From JABMMZ01 sp964438995 (GTDB lineage Bacteria > Bacteroidota > Bacteroidia > NS11-12g > UBA955): a stretch of DNA of 64,000 bases. A program made the position numbers and the translations under genes. The DNA is taken from contig CAYTMQ010000010.1 in assembly GCA_964438995.1 (NCBI GenBank), positions 62,001 through 126,000 of the forward strand, given 5' to 3'. The notes under the pieces are model-generated. The model was given only the letters and a program-made list of their open reading frames with translations, had not been told where the DNA came from and did no database searches. Below, piece after piece: positions 1 through 8,697 of the stretch (the first letter of the stretch is position 1; the number at the start of each line of letters is the position of its first letter).

Positions 1-43
1 TTGGGAAGGTATAGGTTACGAAAATTGGCTAAAATCACAATGA
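1..43 (+). CDS. 3' tail of an upstream gene (partial)
   Basis: Reading frame 2 is open from the left edge to a TGA at 41-43 and encodes the tail WEGIGYENWLKSQ. Its stop overlaps the ATG of the next gene (ATGA at 40-43), the same coupling used elsewhere in this locus. It is probably the end of another polysaccharide gene. Thirteen residues are too few to assign a family. Confidence 0.35.
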   Translation, partial: WEGIGYENWLKSQ

Positions 44-1146
44 ACATACAATATCTCGATTTATTAAAAATCAATCAATCAATGAAGGCTGAATTGATGC
101 AAGCTTTTGAAGCATCATTTGATTCAGGATGGTACATTCTTGGCAGTAAGGTCAAAGATTTTGAAAATGAATATGCAAACTATTCAAATACCAAATCATG
201 TATTGGTGTTGCTAATGGTTTAGATGCATTGATTCTATCGTTAAAAGTACTTGATATAAAAGAAGGTGACGAAGTTATAGTTCCATCAAATACCTATATT
301 GCTTCCTGGCTTGCAGTGTCATATGTTGGTGCTACACCAATCCCAGTTGAACCAAGAAAAGAAACCTGTAATATTGATCCAACTAAAATTGAAGAAAAGA
401 TTACTTCTAAAACTAAGGCCATTATGCCTGTGAATTTGTATGGTCAAGCCGCCGAATTGGAATTTATATGCAACATTGCTAAAAAACACAATCTATTTGT
501 TATTGAAGATAATGCTCAAGCACAAGGCGCATATCACAAAGGCAAAATTACTGGTAGCTGGGGTCATATAAATGGAAGCAGTTTTTATCCTGGAAAAAAT
601 TTGGGTGCTCTTGGAGACGCTGGCGCGATTACTACAAACGACGAACAATTGGACTACAAAGTTAGGGTGCTTAGAAATTATGGTTCAGAAAAGAAATACT
701 ATAATGAAATAAAAGGTGTTAATTCTAGATTGGATGAGGTTCAAGCGGCTATGCTTTCTATCAAATTAAAATACTTGGATGCTCATAATCAAGAAAGACA
801 AAGATTGGGTAAATATTACGACGATGGTTTAGCAAATGTGGGTGATATCATATTGCCAAAATGTGCAGATGATTGTAGTACTGTTCATCACATATATCAA
901 ATAAGAACCAATAGGAGAGATGAACTTCAATCTTATTTATCACAACAAGGAATAGGCACCATAATTCACTATCCAGTGCCACCGCATTTACAAAAAGCTT
1001 ATAAAGAATTGGGGTATAAAAAAGGCGATTTTCCAATTGCTGAAGATATCGCTGAAACAACCCTTAGTTTGCCACTATATCAAGGTATTCCAGAATCAGA
1101 TTTACTGAGAGTAATCGATACAATAAAAACATTTTACAATGGCTAA
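40..1146 (+). CDS. DegT/DnrJ/EryC1-family sugar aminotransferase (FdtB/QdtB-like)
   Basis: PLP-dependent aminotransferase that would convert a nucleotide-linked keto sugar to an amino sugar in the cytoplasm. The N-terminus (IQYLDLLKINQ, then SGWYILG and GVANGLDALIL) has the pattern of dTDP-3-oxo-6-deoxyhexose 3-aminotransferases (FdtB/QdtB). The PLP lysine is in SFYPGKNLGALGD, residue 186 counted from ATG 40. EDNAQAQGA holds the cofactor-binding Asp. An in-frame TTG at position 1 exists, but ATG 40 gives the family's normal N-terminus and overlaps the stop of the preceding frame. The 3' end overlaps the next gene by 8 bp. LegC of legionaminic acid synthesis is a related aminotransferase, but the N-terminus fits FdtB/QdtB better. 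The substrate is inferred only. Confidence 0.9.
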   Translation: MNIQYLDLLKINQSMKAELMQAFEASFDSGWYILGSKVKDFENEYANYSNTKSCIGVANGLDALILSLKVLDIKEGDEVIVPSNTYIASWLAVSYVGATPIPVEPRKETCNIDPTKIEEKITSKTKAIMPVNLYGQAAELEFICNIAKKHNLFVIEDNAQAQGAYHKGKITGSWGHINGSSFYPGKNLGALGDAGAITTNDEQLDYKVRVLRNYGSEKKYYNEIKGVNSRLDEVQAAMLSIKLKYLDAHNQERQRLGKYYDDGLANVGDIILPKCADDCSTVHHIYQIRTNRRDELQSYLSQQGIGTIIHYPVPPHLQKAYKELGYKKGDFPIAEDIAETTLSLPLYQGIPESDLLRVIDTIKTFYNG

Positions 1147-2068
1147 AATTTCAATTATCATTCCTTGTTATTACAACGAATTAAACATTCCAGAAACTTC
1201 AAAGGAATTGATTGCAAATGAACTGAATTTTCCTTCAGGTACTCAGTTTGAATATGTTTTAGTAGACGATGGTTCGAAAGACAACACCTTTGAAACCCTA
1301 AAACAATTCAAATCCCAATATCCTGATAAAGTTAAAATCGTGAAACTTTCAGGAAATTTTGGAAGTTACAATGCCATACTTGCTGGTATGCAATATGCTA
1401 CAGGAGATTGTAATATTATTATTTCGGCAGATTTACAAGACCCTATTGATTTGATGCCAAAGATGTTTGAACATTGGCAAAAAGGCATAAAGTTGGTTAT
1501 GGGCAATCGTCAAGATCGAGAAGATCCACTTTTGTCAAAGTTATTTGCCAATACCTTTCAATTTTTGGTTAGAAAATATGCATTGAAAAATTTACCTAAG
1601 GGTGGATTTGATTATGTATTATTTGATAAACAATTAAAAGACCAATTGCTATCTATGGATGAAAGAAATTCCAATAGTTTGTATCTTTTAATATGGATGA
1701 AATATGAGTATGTAACTATACCTTATTCGCGTGTTAAAAGAAAAGCAGGCAAGAGTAGATGGACATTATCAAAGAAAATCAAATTGTTTGTTGATTCATT
1801 CGTTGCATTTTCATTTGCTCCTATTAGAATCATTTCTATTTCTGGTTTAACTCTCGGACTAATTTCAATTGTTTACGCTATTTTTATCATGTACAATAAG
1901 TTGGTAGGAAATATAGCAGTAGAGGGCTGGACCACCATGATGTTGGTGTTTTTATTTGTGTCTTCTTTTCAAATGATTTCACTTGGTATCATAGGCGAAT
2001 ATTTATGGAGAACTTTAGATGCAAGTAGAAAACGACCAAACTATATTATTGATAAAGTCATAGAATAG
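1139..2068 (+). CDS. GT2 glycosyltransferase with C-terminal membrane anchor (GtrB/ArnC/DPM1-like)
   Basis: Predicted to transfer a sugar from a nucleotide donor to polyprenyl phosphate at the inner face of the membrane. The GT-A domain is at the N-terminus: SIIIPCYYNE, then VDDGSKDNT and the ADLQDP metal-binding region near residue 100, with GNRQDRED following. Two hydrophobic segments close the protein (about residues 230-250 and 265-285), the layout of GtrB/ArnC-type enzymes of about 310 residues. The gene starts inside the aminotransferase gene and ends one base before the next, so it belongs to a tight operon. A lipid-linked sugar made here could feed the GT-C proteins encoded downstream, which use such donors; that link is inferred. 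Confidence 0.88.
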   Translation: MAKISIIIPCYYNELNIPETSKELIANELNFPSGTQFEYVLVDDGSKDNTFETLKQFKSQYPDKVKIVKLSGNFGSYNAILAGMQYATGDCNIIISADLQDPIDLMPKMFEHWQKGIKLVMGNRQDREDPLLSKLFANTFQFLVRKYALKNLPKGGFDYVLFDKQLKDQLLSMDERNSNSLYLLIWMKYEYVTIPYSRVKRKAGKSRWTLSKKIKLFVDSFVAFSFAPIRIISISGLTLGLISIVYAIFIMYNKLVGNIAVEGWTTMMLVFLFVSSFQMISLGIIGEYLWRTLDASRKRPNYIIDKVIE

Positions 2069-2069
2069 C

Positions 2070-2642
2070 ATGTTAAAAATTGCCCATAGAATCAATACCA
2101 TCGAACAATTGAATTCTACTCCAATTGAGTATGGTGTTGAGTTGGATTTAAGACCAGATGGAAATAACATCATCATTCACCACGATGCTTTTCAAAATGG
2201 AGAAAATTTTGAAGAATGGCTCAAACATTATCGACACAGTTTGATAATTTTAAATACTAAAGCTGAAGGCATGGAAGAACGCATCTTAAATTTGATGGAG
2301 CAACATCAAATTGACAATTACTTTTTTCTCGACCTATCATTGCCATTTCTGATTAAATATATGAGAAAAGGTATTACCAAAATGGCAGTACGTTTTTCTG
2401 AATTCGAACCTATAGAATTTGTTCAAAAATTTGCAGGAAAAGTAGATTGGGTATGGGTAGATTGCTTCACAAATTTGCCACTTAACAAAGATAATTATAA
2501 CATCTTAAAACAACATTTTAAACTTTGCTTAGTATCTCCAGAATTACAAGGCTATGATGTAAGTAGAATTGAAGAATTTAAAGTACAACTGATCGGAATG
2601 GAGATAGATGCAGTGTGTACTAAGCGACCAGATTTATGGTAA
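2070..2642 (+). CDS. GDPD-like (TIM-barrel phosphodiesterase-related) protein
   Basis: Short protein of 190 residues with the pattern of glycerophosphodiester phosphodiesterases: HR at residues 6-7, ELDLR with E24 and D26, and HHD at 37-39. These correspond to the catalytic and metal-binding His, Glu/Asp and His of that superfamily. It is shorter than typical GDPD enzymes (about 240-250 aa), and I see no signal peptide, so it is probably cytoplasmic. It sits between a GT2 and a HAD phosphatase in the same operon and overlaps the latter by 7 bp. It may cleave or process a phosphodiester intermediate of the polysaccharide pathway, but the substrate is unknown. The superfamily call is moderately secure. 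Confidence 0.65.
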   Translation: MLKIAHRINTIEQLNSTPIEYGVELDLRPDGNNIIIHHDAFQNGENFEEWLKHYRHSLIILNTKAEGMEERILNLMEQHQIDNYFFLDLSLPFLIKYMRKGITKMAVRFSEFEPIEFVQKFAGKVDWVWVDCFTNLPLNKDNYNILKQHFKLCLVSPELQGYDVSRIEEFKVQLIGMEIDAVCTKRPDLW

Positions 2643-3295
2643 TTAGCAATTGGAAGGAAATTGATTTGACAGGCATTAAAGCTGTTTTGATGGATTTGGA
2701 CGATACCATTTACCAATACGAACCTGTTCATCAAAAATCTTATGAAGCATGTGTTAATTTGGCCTCTACTAAGTACCAAATACCTGCAGAAGAGTTTAAA
2801 CGTCTATGGAAATTGTCGAGAGATAGAGTGCATCATGACTTACATAATCAAGGCGCTTCGCATTCAAGATTGTTATATTTACAAAAAATATATGAAAGTT
2901 ATTTTGGTTGTACAAATGCCGAGTTTGCTTTAGAATTGGAAGCATGTTATTGGAATACCTTTCTAGCCTCTATGCAATTCAGAAATGGAGTAATTGAATT
3001 TGTATCTCAATTTAAATCTTTAGGTCTAAAAGCCGCTATAGTAACAGATTTAACGGCTCAAATTCAACTTCAAAAATGGCAAACATTAAATTTAAGTAAG
3101 TACTTCGATTTTCTGGTTAGCTCTGAAGAAGCTGGAGTTGAAAAACCCAATCCAACTATATTTAAATTGGCATTAGAAAAACTCAAAGTTGAAGCAGATG
3201 ACGTCATCATGATTGGAGATAGCAAATCAAAAGATTATCAAGGGGCCTTAGATATGGGCATTAGAGCATATTTAGTTACAGATTCTATAGAATAA
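2636..3295 (+). CDS. HAD-superfamily hydrolase (subfamily IA phosphatase)
   Basis: Probable sugar-phosphate or small-molecule phosphatase. The four HAD motifs are present: DLDDT (nucleophile D20, acid D22), VTDLT, the lysine in VEKPNP, and IGDSKSKD near the C-terminus. The alpha-helical cap between motifs I and II is a normal size for a protein of 219 residues. It overlaps the GDPD-like gene by 7 bp and ends 5 bp before the GT-C/kinase fusion. With a kinase-like domain, an aldolase and nucleotidyltransferases alongside, it plausibly removes a phosphate during synthesis of an activated precursor. That role is inferred. Confidence 0.85.
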   Translation: MVISNWKEIDLTGIKAVLMDLDDTIYQYEPVHQKSYEACVNLASTKYQIPAEEFKRLWKLSRDRVHHDLHNQGASHSRLLYLQKIYESYFGCTNAEFALELEACYWNTFLASMQFRNGVIEFVSQFKSLGLKAAIVTDLTAQIQLQKWQTLNLSKYFDFLVSSEEAGVEKPNPTIFKLALEKLKVEADDVIMIGDSKSKDYQGALDMGIRAYLVTDSIE

Positions 3296-3300
3296 ACCAG

Positions 3301-5409
3301 ATGTCAATACTATTAGATAAAAGAGGAAGAAGTAAAATCCCACTAGGTAAATCTAGATTGTTTTGGGCAGGTGTAGTCATTAAATTGACCATTGCAGTCA
3401 TGTTTTCTTCTGCATTTATGCGCGATTTGTTTGCACCATTTGCCAATTATTTTATTGAATCCGGATTCGATGATCCTTATACCTATTTTTACATCAATGG
3501 CAATGGAAATGAATTCCCATACCCACCAATGATGTTATGGATATTCTCATTGCCAAGAATGATTGTATGGCCCCTATTTCCAGGCAATCATGAGGTTTTT
3601 ACAATTATAGATAGTTTGATTTACAGATTGCCTTTGTTCTTTGCGGATATGGTAATTCTTGTAGTTTTAATAAGATGGTTAAAAACCAAAACACGACAAG
3701 TTCTAATATGGTATTGGTTATCTCCAGTGTTAATATATATCAATTACTTCCATGGGCAATTAGACGTTATACCAATGGCAGCATTGATTGCTTCTTTGTA
3801 TCTACTATTTAAGAACAAATGGATATATGCATTTTTATTGCTCGGTATAGCTATAACATGTAAAACAAATATGTTGCTTGTTTTGCCTTTTTATATGTTG
3901 TATTTGTATAGGGCAAATCAAGTAAAGTTAAGCACTATTGCTTTGTCTTTTGGAGGTTTAATAGCAGTTGTAGCTATCGTAAATGCTCCATTCTTAAACA
4001 GTACTGGCATGTTAAAAATGGTATACGACAATCCTGTTCAACAGCAAATATTTGATTTGTTTTATCAGTTTAATGCCAATCTGAAAATCTATTTTATACC
4101 GGCAGTTTATTTCACGCTGATATTGTATTATTTCACATTTAAATTCGTTAACCGAGATCAATTGATCTTGTTTTTAGCTTTTACTTTTTTAGCATTGACA
4201 TTGATGATAGCACCCATGCAAGGTTGGTACTATTGGATACTCCCTTTACTGGCTTACTTCTCAATCAAGCACACCAATAAAGAAAAATATATGCTCGTAC
4301 TATTGTCGTTTTTGTATTTTGCTTATTTTGGTTTGATAAAGGATTCTGACTATTTAGTTGCATTCAATTTTGGAGAACAATCTAATTATGCAGAAGCATC
4401 AGGAAATTTTGACAAGCTTCTTAATATTGTTTTCACTTTGCTTCAAACTACTTTATTGTTGATGGCTTATTTGGTGTTTAAAAATGGTATTGGCAACAAC
4501 ATACAAACAAAGTTCTTATCACAACCTTATCTTATTGGCATAGGTGGAGATTCTGCCAGTGGTAAGTCGACCTTAAGTAATGCTCTTTCGAGCGTTTTCG
4601 AGCCCTATAACACTAGTATTATTAGAGGTGATGACATGCACAAATGGGAAAGAGGAAATGAAAATTGGAATGTGTATACTCACCTTGACCCAAGGGCCAA
4701 TAAAATTCATGAGGATTTAGCACACGCAAGAGAATTGAAATCTGGAAGATCCATTAAGCGGAGAAACTACGACCACAGCACTGGAAAATTCACTTTACCT
4801 AAATTTATTAAACCTAATAAATTGATAGTGTTTGAAGGTTTACATTCGTTTTATCTGAGCAATCAAGCTAGTGTCTATGATTTGAAAATTTTCATGGAAC
4901 CTGATGAACAACTTAGAACCTGGTGGAAAGTTCAAAGGGATGTAGCTAAGAGAGGATATTCGCCCGAAAAAGTGCTTGAACAATTGAAGATGAGAGAAGA
5001 AGATTCTGAGAAATACATCAAATCTCAAGCTTCTCATGCCGATATCATTGCAAAATTTTATCCTTTAAACGACATCGACCCGCTCAATCAATCAATTGAA
5101 CCAGAAATTGGTTTGAAAATTACGATTTCAAATGAAGTGGAACTAGATGCACTTTTAGACCATGTGTCAAGTATAAAAGGATTGATCATTGAACATATGT
5201 ATGAAAATGACAATCAACAAATTATATTTAAAGGGGAGATTTCAAAAGAACAAATAGAAAATGTTTCAGAGAGATTCATTCCAGAATTGGAAGATATTGG
5301 AATTTATAGCCCAGATTGGAAAGATAATTTTGAAGGTATATTACAGTTGATAACAACGTTTGTAATTTTTAATAAATTGAAAAATAAGGAAATACATGCA
5401 AGAGGCTAA
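3301..5409 (+). CDS. Fusion: polytopic GT-C-like membrane protein with C-terminal uridine-kinase-like P-loop domain
   Basis: A 702-residue protein with two unrelated halves. Residues 1 to about 400 are strongly hydrophobic, with roughly ten membrane segments. The first large loop carries acidic and aromatic residues (FDDPYTYFY, then FPYPPMM) like lipid-linked-sugar-dependent GT-C enzymes. From about residue 410 the protein is soluble: Walker A GDSASGKST is at 416-424, followed by RGDDMHKWERG and VFEGLHSF, the pattern of uridine kinase/phosphoribulokinase P-loop enzymes. The reading frame is continuous through the junction, so the fusion is real in this sequence. Neighbours are a HAD phosphatase and a class II aldolase (14-bp overlap). 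The kinase half could phosphorylate a sugar or polyol, but the true substrate and any coupling between halves are unknown. Confidence 0.8.
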   Translation: MSILLDKRGRSKIPLGKSRLFWAGVVIKLTIAVMFSSAFMRDLFAPFANYFIESGFDDPYTYFYINGNGNEFPYPPMMLWIFSLPRMIVWPLFPGNHEVFTIIDSLIYRLPLFFADMVILVVLIRWLKTKTRQVLIWYWLSPVLIYINYFHGQLDVIPMAALIASLYLLFKNKWIYAFLLLGIAITCKTNMLLVLPFYMLYLYRANQVKLSTIALSFGGLIAVVAIVNAPFLNSTGMLKMVYDNPVQQQIFDLFYQFNANLKIYFIPAVYFTLILYYFTFKFVNRDQLILFLAFTFLALTLMIAPMQGWYYWILPLLAYFSIKHTNKEKYMLVLLSFLYFAYFGLIKDSDYLVAFNFGEQSNYAEASGNFDKLLNIVFTLLQTTLLLMAYLVFKNGIGNNIQTKFLSQPYLIGIGGDSASGKSTLSNALSSVFEPYNTSIIRGDDMHKWERGNENWNVYTHLDPRANKIHEDLAHARELKSGRSIKRRNYDHSTGKFTLPKFIKPNKLIVFEGLHSFYLSNQASVYDLKIFMEPDEQLRTWWKVQRDVAKRGYSPEKVLEQLKMREEDSEKYIKSQASHADIIAKFYPLNDIDPLNQSIEPEIGLKITISNEVELDALLDHVSSIKGLIIEHMYENDNQQIIFKGEISKEQIENVSERFIPELEDIGIYSPDWKDNFEGILQLITTFVIFNKLKNKEIHARG

Positions 5410-6439
5410 ATCTGAACTTTTAGAATTAACAAAGCCTTTTATAAAGCGTCCAGATTTGATTCAAGGACCAGGTGGAAACACGTCTTATAAAAATTCTTCT
5501 GGTGAAATGTTTATTAAAGCTTCTGGATTTAGATTCGAAGAAATGAACTTTGAGAAAGGTATTTCAGCTGTAAATTATTTAAATATAAGGAATTATTTCT
5601 ATTCAGTTAATCCAGTAGATAAGGTAATTGAAGAGAAGAATATGCTTGAAATTATTCAAGAAAATATTTTGTCGGATGCTTTTCAAAATAAGTTTCCAAA
5701 ACCTTCAATGGAAACTGGTTTTCATGCAGTTTTAGACCGTTATGTCGTGCACACTCATTCTGTATGGACCAACTTAATCAATTGCAATAAAAACAGGACC
5801 CAATACATTACTCTTTTAAAAGAAATATTAAAAGTTGAAATGGCTGAAATCCCTTTTGTAAGTCCGGGTTTCGGACTTTCATATTTGGTTACATCAGCTT
5901 TAAAAAAGGCAGAATCTGAGGGAAGACAAAAACCTAAATTGTTTTTCTTGGCCAATCATGGCATAATAGCTCATGCAGATGATGCGATAGCATGCAGCAA
6001 CTTATTATTTGATTTGGATTCTGCCATTCAAGACTTGCTTAATATTGAGTCAGAATATCCAAATACTGATATCATCAATATTGGAGACAATTTCTGGAAA
6101 CCTCAAGATGAATTTGTCAATGCATTGCTTTTGAAATACAAGTCAAAAGCCGCTTTTTTCGAACAGGTTTTATTTCCTGATCAAACAGTATTTTTTAATG
6201 ATCAGATTGACGATTTAGATGGGTCTTCAGATAAGAAAATAGCCATTTCTCAAGCATTTTCAATCAATTATAAAGGTACTTATAGAGAAGCAATATCTAT
6301 ACATGAAACCATGACAGCGTATCTGTTTTTATATGACTATTTAATACAGAATGAAACGACTATTGACTTTATTGGTGGCAGTGAAATAGATTACATCAAT
6401 AATATGGAAATGGAAAAACACAGAAAAAACATTCAATAA
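5396..6439 (+). CDS. Class II aldolase/adducin-family protein
   Basis: Zinc-dependent class II aldolases cleave or form ketose 1-phosphates. The phosphate-binding stretch GPGGNTSYK and KASG resemble the aldolase domain of rhamnulose-phosphate-aldolase-type proteins. The metal and catalytic residues look intact: Glu in KPSMETGFH, the His pair in VHTHS, and a third His in LANHGI. At 347 residues it is longer than FucA (about 215), with an extra C-terminal domain (roughly 230-347) that I cannot assign. It overlaps the fusion gene by 14 bp and ends one base before a nucleotidyltransferase. The context suggests synthesis rather than catabolism of a sugar or polyol phosphate. Confidence 0.82.
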   Translation: MQEAKSELLELTKPFIKRPDLIQGPGGNTSYKNSSGEMFIKASGFRFEEMNFEKGISAVNYLNIRNYFYSVNPVDKVIEEKNMLEIIQENILSDAFQNKFPKPSMETGFHAVLDRYVVHTHSVWTNLINCNKNRTQYITLLKEILKVEMAEIPFVSPGFGLSYLVTSALKKAESEGRQKPKLFFLANHGIIAHADDAIACSNLLFDLDSAIQDLLNIESEYPNTDIINIGDNFWKPQDEFVNALLLKYKSKAAFFEQVLFPDQTVFFNDQIDDLDGSSDKKIAISQAFSINYKGTYREAISIHETMTAYLFLYDYLIQNETTIDFIGGSEIDYINNMEMEKHRKNIQ

Positions 6440-6440
6440 A

Positions 6441-7220
6441 GTGAAAATTGTAATTCCTCTTTCAGGCCTGGGAAAACGTTTTGCAGATGCAGGCTACCAA
6501 GATATTAAACCTCTTATTAGAGTGCATGGAAAACCCATTATTGAATGGGTACTGAGCATGTTTCCGGGAGAGAATGATTTTATATTTATTTGCCGTAACG
6601 AACATTTGGTATCCACAAACTTAAAAAGCGAACTTAACCGTATATGTCCAAATGGTAAAATTATTGGTATTGAAGGACATAAGTTTGGTCCTGTTTACGC
6701 CGTAACCAAAGCATTTGATGACATACATGATGAAGAAGAAGTAATAGTAAACTATTGTGATTTTTATCAGATTTGGGATTTTGAGGATTTTAAACAAACT
6801 GTAAAATCTTTGAAATGCGATGGAGCAATACCTTGCTATACTGGGTTTCATCCTCATCTTTTACATCCAGAAAATCTTTATGCATCATGCAAAAGAGATG
6901 AAAATGGTATGTTGTTAGAAATTAGAGAAAAATTTTCTTTTGAAAACGATAAAACCAAAGCGTTTCATTCTGGAGGTACCTATTATTTTGGCAAGGGTAG
7001 TCATGTTAAGAAGTATTTTCAAATGATGATAGATGAAAATGTCCATTTGAATGGCGAATTTTATGTTAGTTTGGTTTACAATCTTATGGTTAGAGATGGT
7101 TTAAAAACATTGGTTTATGATAAAGTTCCATATTTCTGCCAATGGGGAACACCAAAAGATTTAGAAGAATATTTAATGTGGAACAACATTATAACGTTTT
7201 ACGAAAACACACAAAAATGA
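6441..7220 (+). CDS. Nucleotidyltransferase of the sugar-1-phosphate family (first of two)
   Basis: Predicted NTP-transferase that activates a phosphorylated sugar or polyol. The signature IPLSGLGKRFADAGY followed by KPLI is at the N-terminus, and NYCDFYQIW in the middle supplies the metal-binding acidic residue. It starts with GTG one base after the aldolase stop and overlaps the next gene by ATGA. The next gene encodes a divergent paralogue of the same fold, so two activation steps, or two subunits, are possible. The donor nucleotide cannot be told from the sequence. Confidence 0.82.
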   Translation: MKIVIPLSGLGKRFADAGYQDIKPLIRVHGKPIIEWVLSMFPGENDFIFICRNEHLVSTNLKSELNRICPNGKIIGIEGHKFGPVYAVTKAFDDIHDEEEVIVNYCDFYQIWDFEDFKQTVKSLKCDGAIPCYTGFHPHLLHPENLYASCKRDENGMLLEIREKFSFENDKTKAFHSGGTYYFGKGSHVKKYFQMMIDENVHLNGEFYVSLVYNLMVRDGLKTLVYDKVPYFCQWGTPKDLEEYLMWNNIITFYENTQK

Positions 7221-7975
7221 TAGCATTAATTCCAATGGCTGGAGCTGGGAGCAGGTTTTCTGAACAAGGTTATACAACACCAAAGCCTTTATTGCCAGTG
7301 TTGGGTTTGCCAATGGTAGTTAGCGCTGCTAAAGCTTTACCAGATAGCAACGATTATGTATTTGTTGTAAGAGATTTTCAAATTAAAGACTTCCAAATTG
7401 ATCAACATCTACAAAAGCATTTTAAAGACCCTAAAATAGTTGTATTAGATCATCTAACAGAAGGACAAGCTGTAACTTGTTTAGAAGCCAAAAACTTCAT
7501 CAATAACGATGAAGAATTGGTTATAGGAGCAAGTGACAATGGAATGATATACGACAGAAATCAGTTTGACACTGTTAAGAATGATGTTGATGCGGTGATT
7601 TTTACATTTAGAAACAACAATGCTGTTGTTGCAAAACCTCAAGCTTATGGATGGGTGAAAGTTGATGACGATAATATCGTTCAAAACGTTAGTGTAAAGG
7701 TTCCATTAAGCAATAAACCGTTAAACGACCATGCTGTAGTAGGCACATTTTGGTTCAAAAAAGGTCGTTATTTTGTTGAAGCAGCAGAACACATGATTGC
7801 CAATAACAAACGTGTCAACAATGAGTTCTATGTTGACGAGTGTATGAATGATATGATTGAACTTGGCTATAAAGTTAAAGTATTTGAAATAGAGCATTAC
7901 GTGTGTTGGGGTACTCCTAACGATTATGAAACTTTTTTATATTGGGATAAGGCTTTTAAACAAATACTTTCATAA
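7217..7975 (+). CDS. Nucleotidyltransferase of the sugar-1-phosphate family (second of two)
   Basis: Second NTP-transferase: IPMAGAGSRFSEQGY then PKPLLPV at the N-terminus, GASDNGMIYD in the active-site region, and a C-terminal WGTPNDYETF shared with the preceding protein (WGTPKDLEEY). I chose ATG 7217, which overlaps the previous stop as ATGA. An in-frame ATG at 7142 would add 25 residues before the nucleotide-binding start and can be discounted. The protein is 252 aa. It may use a different substrate from the first enzyme, since the two differ clearly outside the motifs. Confidence 0.83.
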   Translation: MIALIPMAGAGSRFSEQGYTTPKPLLPVLGLPMVVSAAKALPDSNDYVFVVRDFQIKDFQIDQHLQKHFKDPKIVVLDHLTEGQAVTCLEAKNFINNDEELVIGASDNGMIYDRNQFDTVKNDVDAVIFTFRNNNAVVAKPQAYGWVKVDDDNIVQNVSVKVPLSNKPLNDHAVVGTFWFKKGRYFVEAAEHMIANNKRVNNEFYVDECMNDMIELGYKVKVFEIEHYVCWGTPNDYETFLYWDKAFKQILS

Positions 7976-8694
7976 TGTTGTTATCTGTTATTTTACCTTG
8001 CTACAATGAAAAAGATAATCTAAATGCTTTGTTTGAGCGTTTAGACAGGCTTTATGAGAAGAGCAGTAATCTTGAAATTATTTTGGTAAACAATGGTTCA
8101 ACAGATGGTTCAGATGCAGTGTTTTCAGACGAACTTTCAAAAAGAGACCAATCCGTATTTAAAGTCGTAAAAGTTGAGAAAAACATCGGTTATGGATATG
8201 GTATTTTAACTGGATTAAGAGCTGCTAGCGGAGAAGTTTTGTCTGTTACCCATGCTGATAGACAAACAGATCCTTTGGATGTTTTAAAAGCATTTGAATT
8301 GTATCAAACCTCAAACAATGACATGACTCTTGTTAAAGGTTTTAGAAAAAATAGGAAAGTTTCTGAAGCAATTTTTTCTTATGGAATGGGCATGTTGGCT
8401 TCTTTGGTTTTAGGTACTAGATTAACAGAAATCAATGCTCAGCCAAAAATGTTTAATAGAAATTTTTTCTATCAATTTCATGAGCATGCCCCACACGATT
8501 TTTCTTTGGATTTGTACTTTCTTTACTGCGCTAAGAAACATGGAAAAATCATTGATTTCCCAGTCTATTTTGCTAAAAGAGTTGCAGGTGAAGCTAAAGG
8601 TGGCAGCGGAAGTTCTTTTAAAACCAAATGGAAACTGATTAAAAGAAGTTTCAATTATATTTTCGAACTCAAACAAAAATTAGGCAAGCAATAA
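7975..8694 (+). CDS. GT2-family glycosyltransferase (DPM1-like, no C-terminal membrane pair)
   Basis: GT-A glycosyltransferase: VILPCYNEKDN, NNGSTDGS, and ADRQTDP as the DxD-equivalent. At 239 residues it is shorter than the GtrB-like enzyme at 1139 and lacks the final pair of transmembrane helices, although one hydrophobic stretch lies near residues 130-145. It probably makes a polyprenyl-phosphate sugar for the GT-C protein encoded immediately downstream. The start codon overlaps the stop of the nucleotidyltransferase (TAATG). Confidence 0.85.
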   Translation: MLLSVILPCYNEKDNLNALFERLDRLYEKSSNLEIILVNNGSTDGSDAVFSDELSKRDQSVFKVVKVEKNIGYGYGILTGLRAASGEVLSVTHADRQTDPLDVLKAFELYQTSNNDMTLVKGFRKNRKVSEAIFSYGMGMLASLVLGTRLTEINAQPKMFNRNFFYQFHEHAPHDFSLDLYFLYCAKKHGKIIDFPVYFAKRVAGEAKGGSGSSFKTKWKLIKRSFNYIFELKQKLGKQ

Positions 8695-8697
8695 TTT

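Noticed and set aside
7142..7216. A 25-codon N-terminal extension of the second nucleotidyltransferase
   Set aside because: Lies within the first nucleotidyltransferase gene; ATG 7217 begins right at the nucleotide-binding motif.
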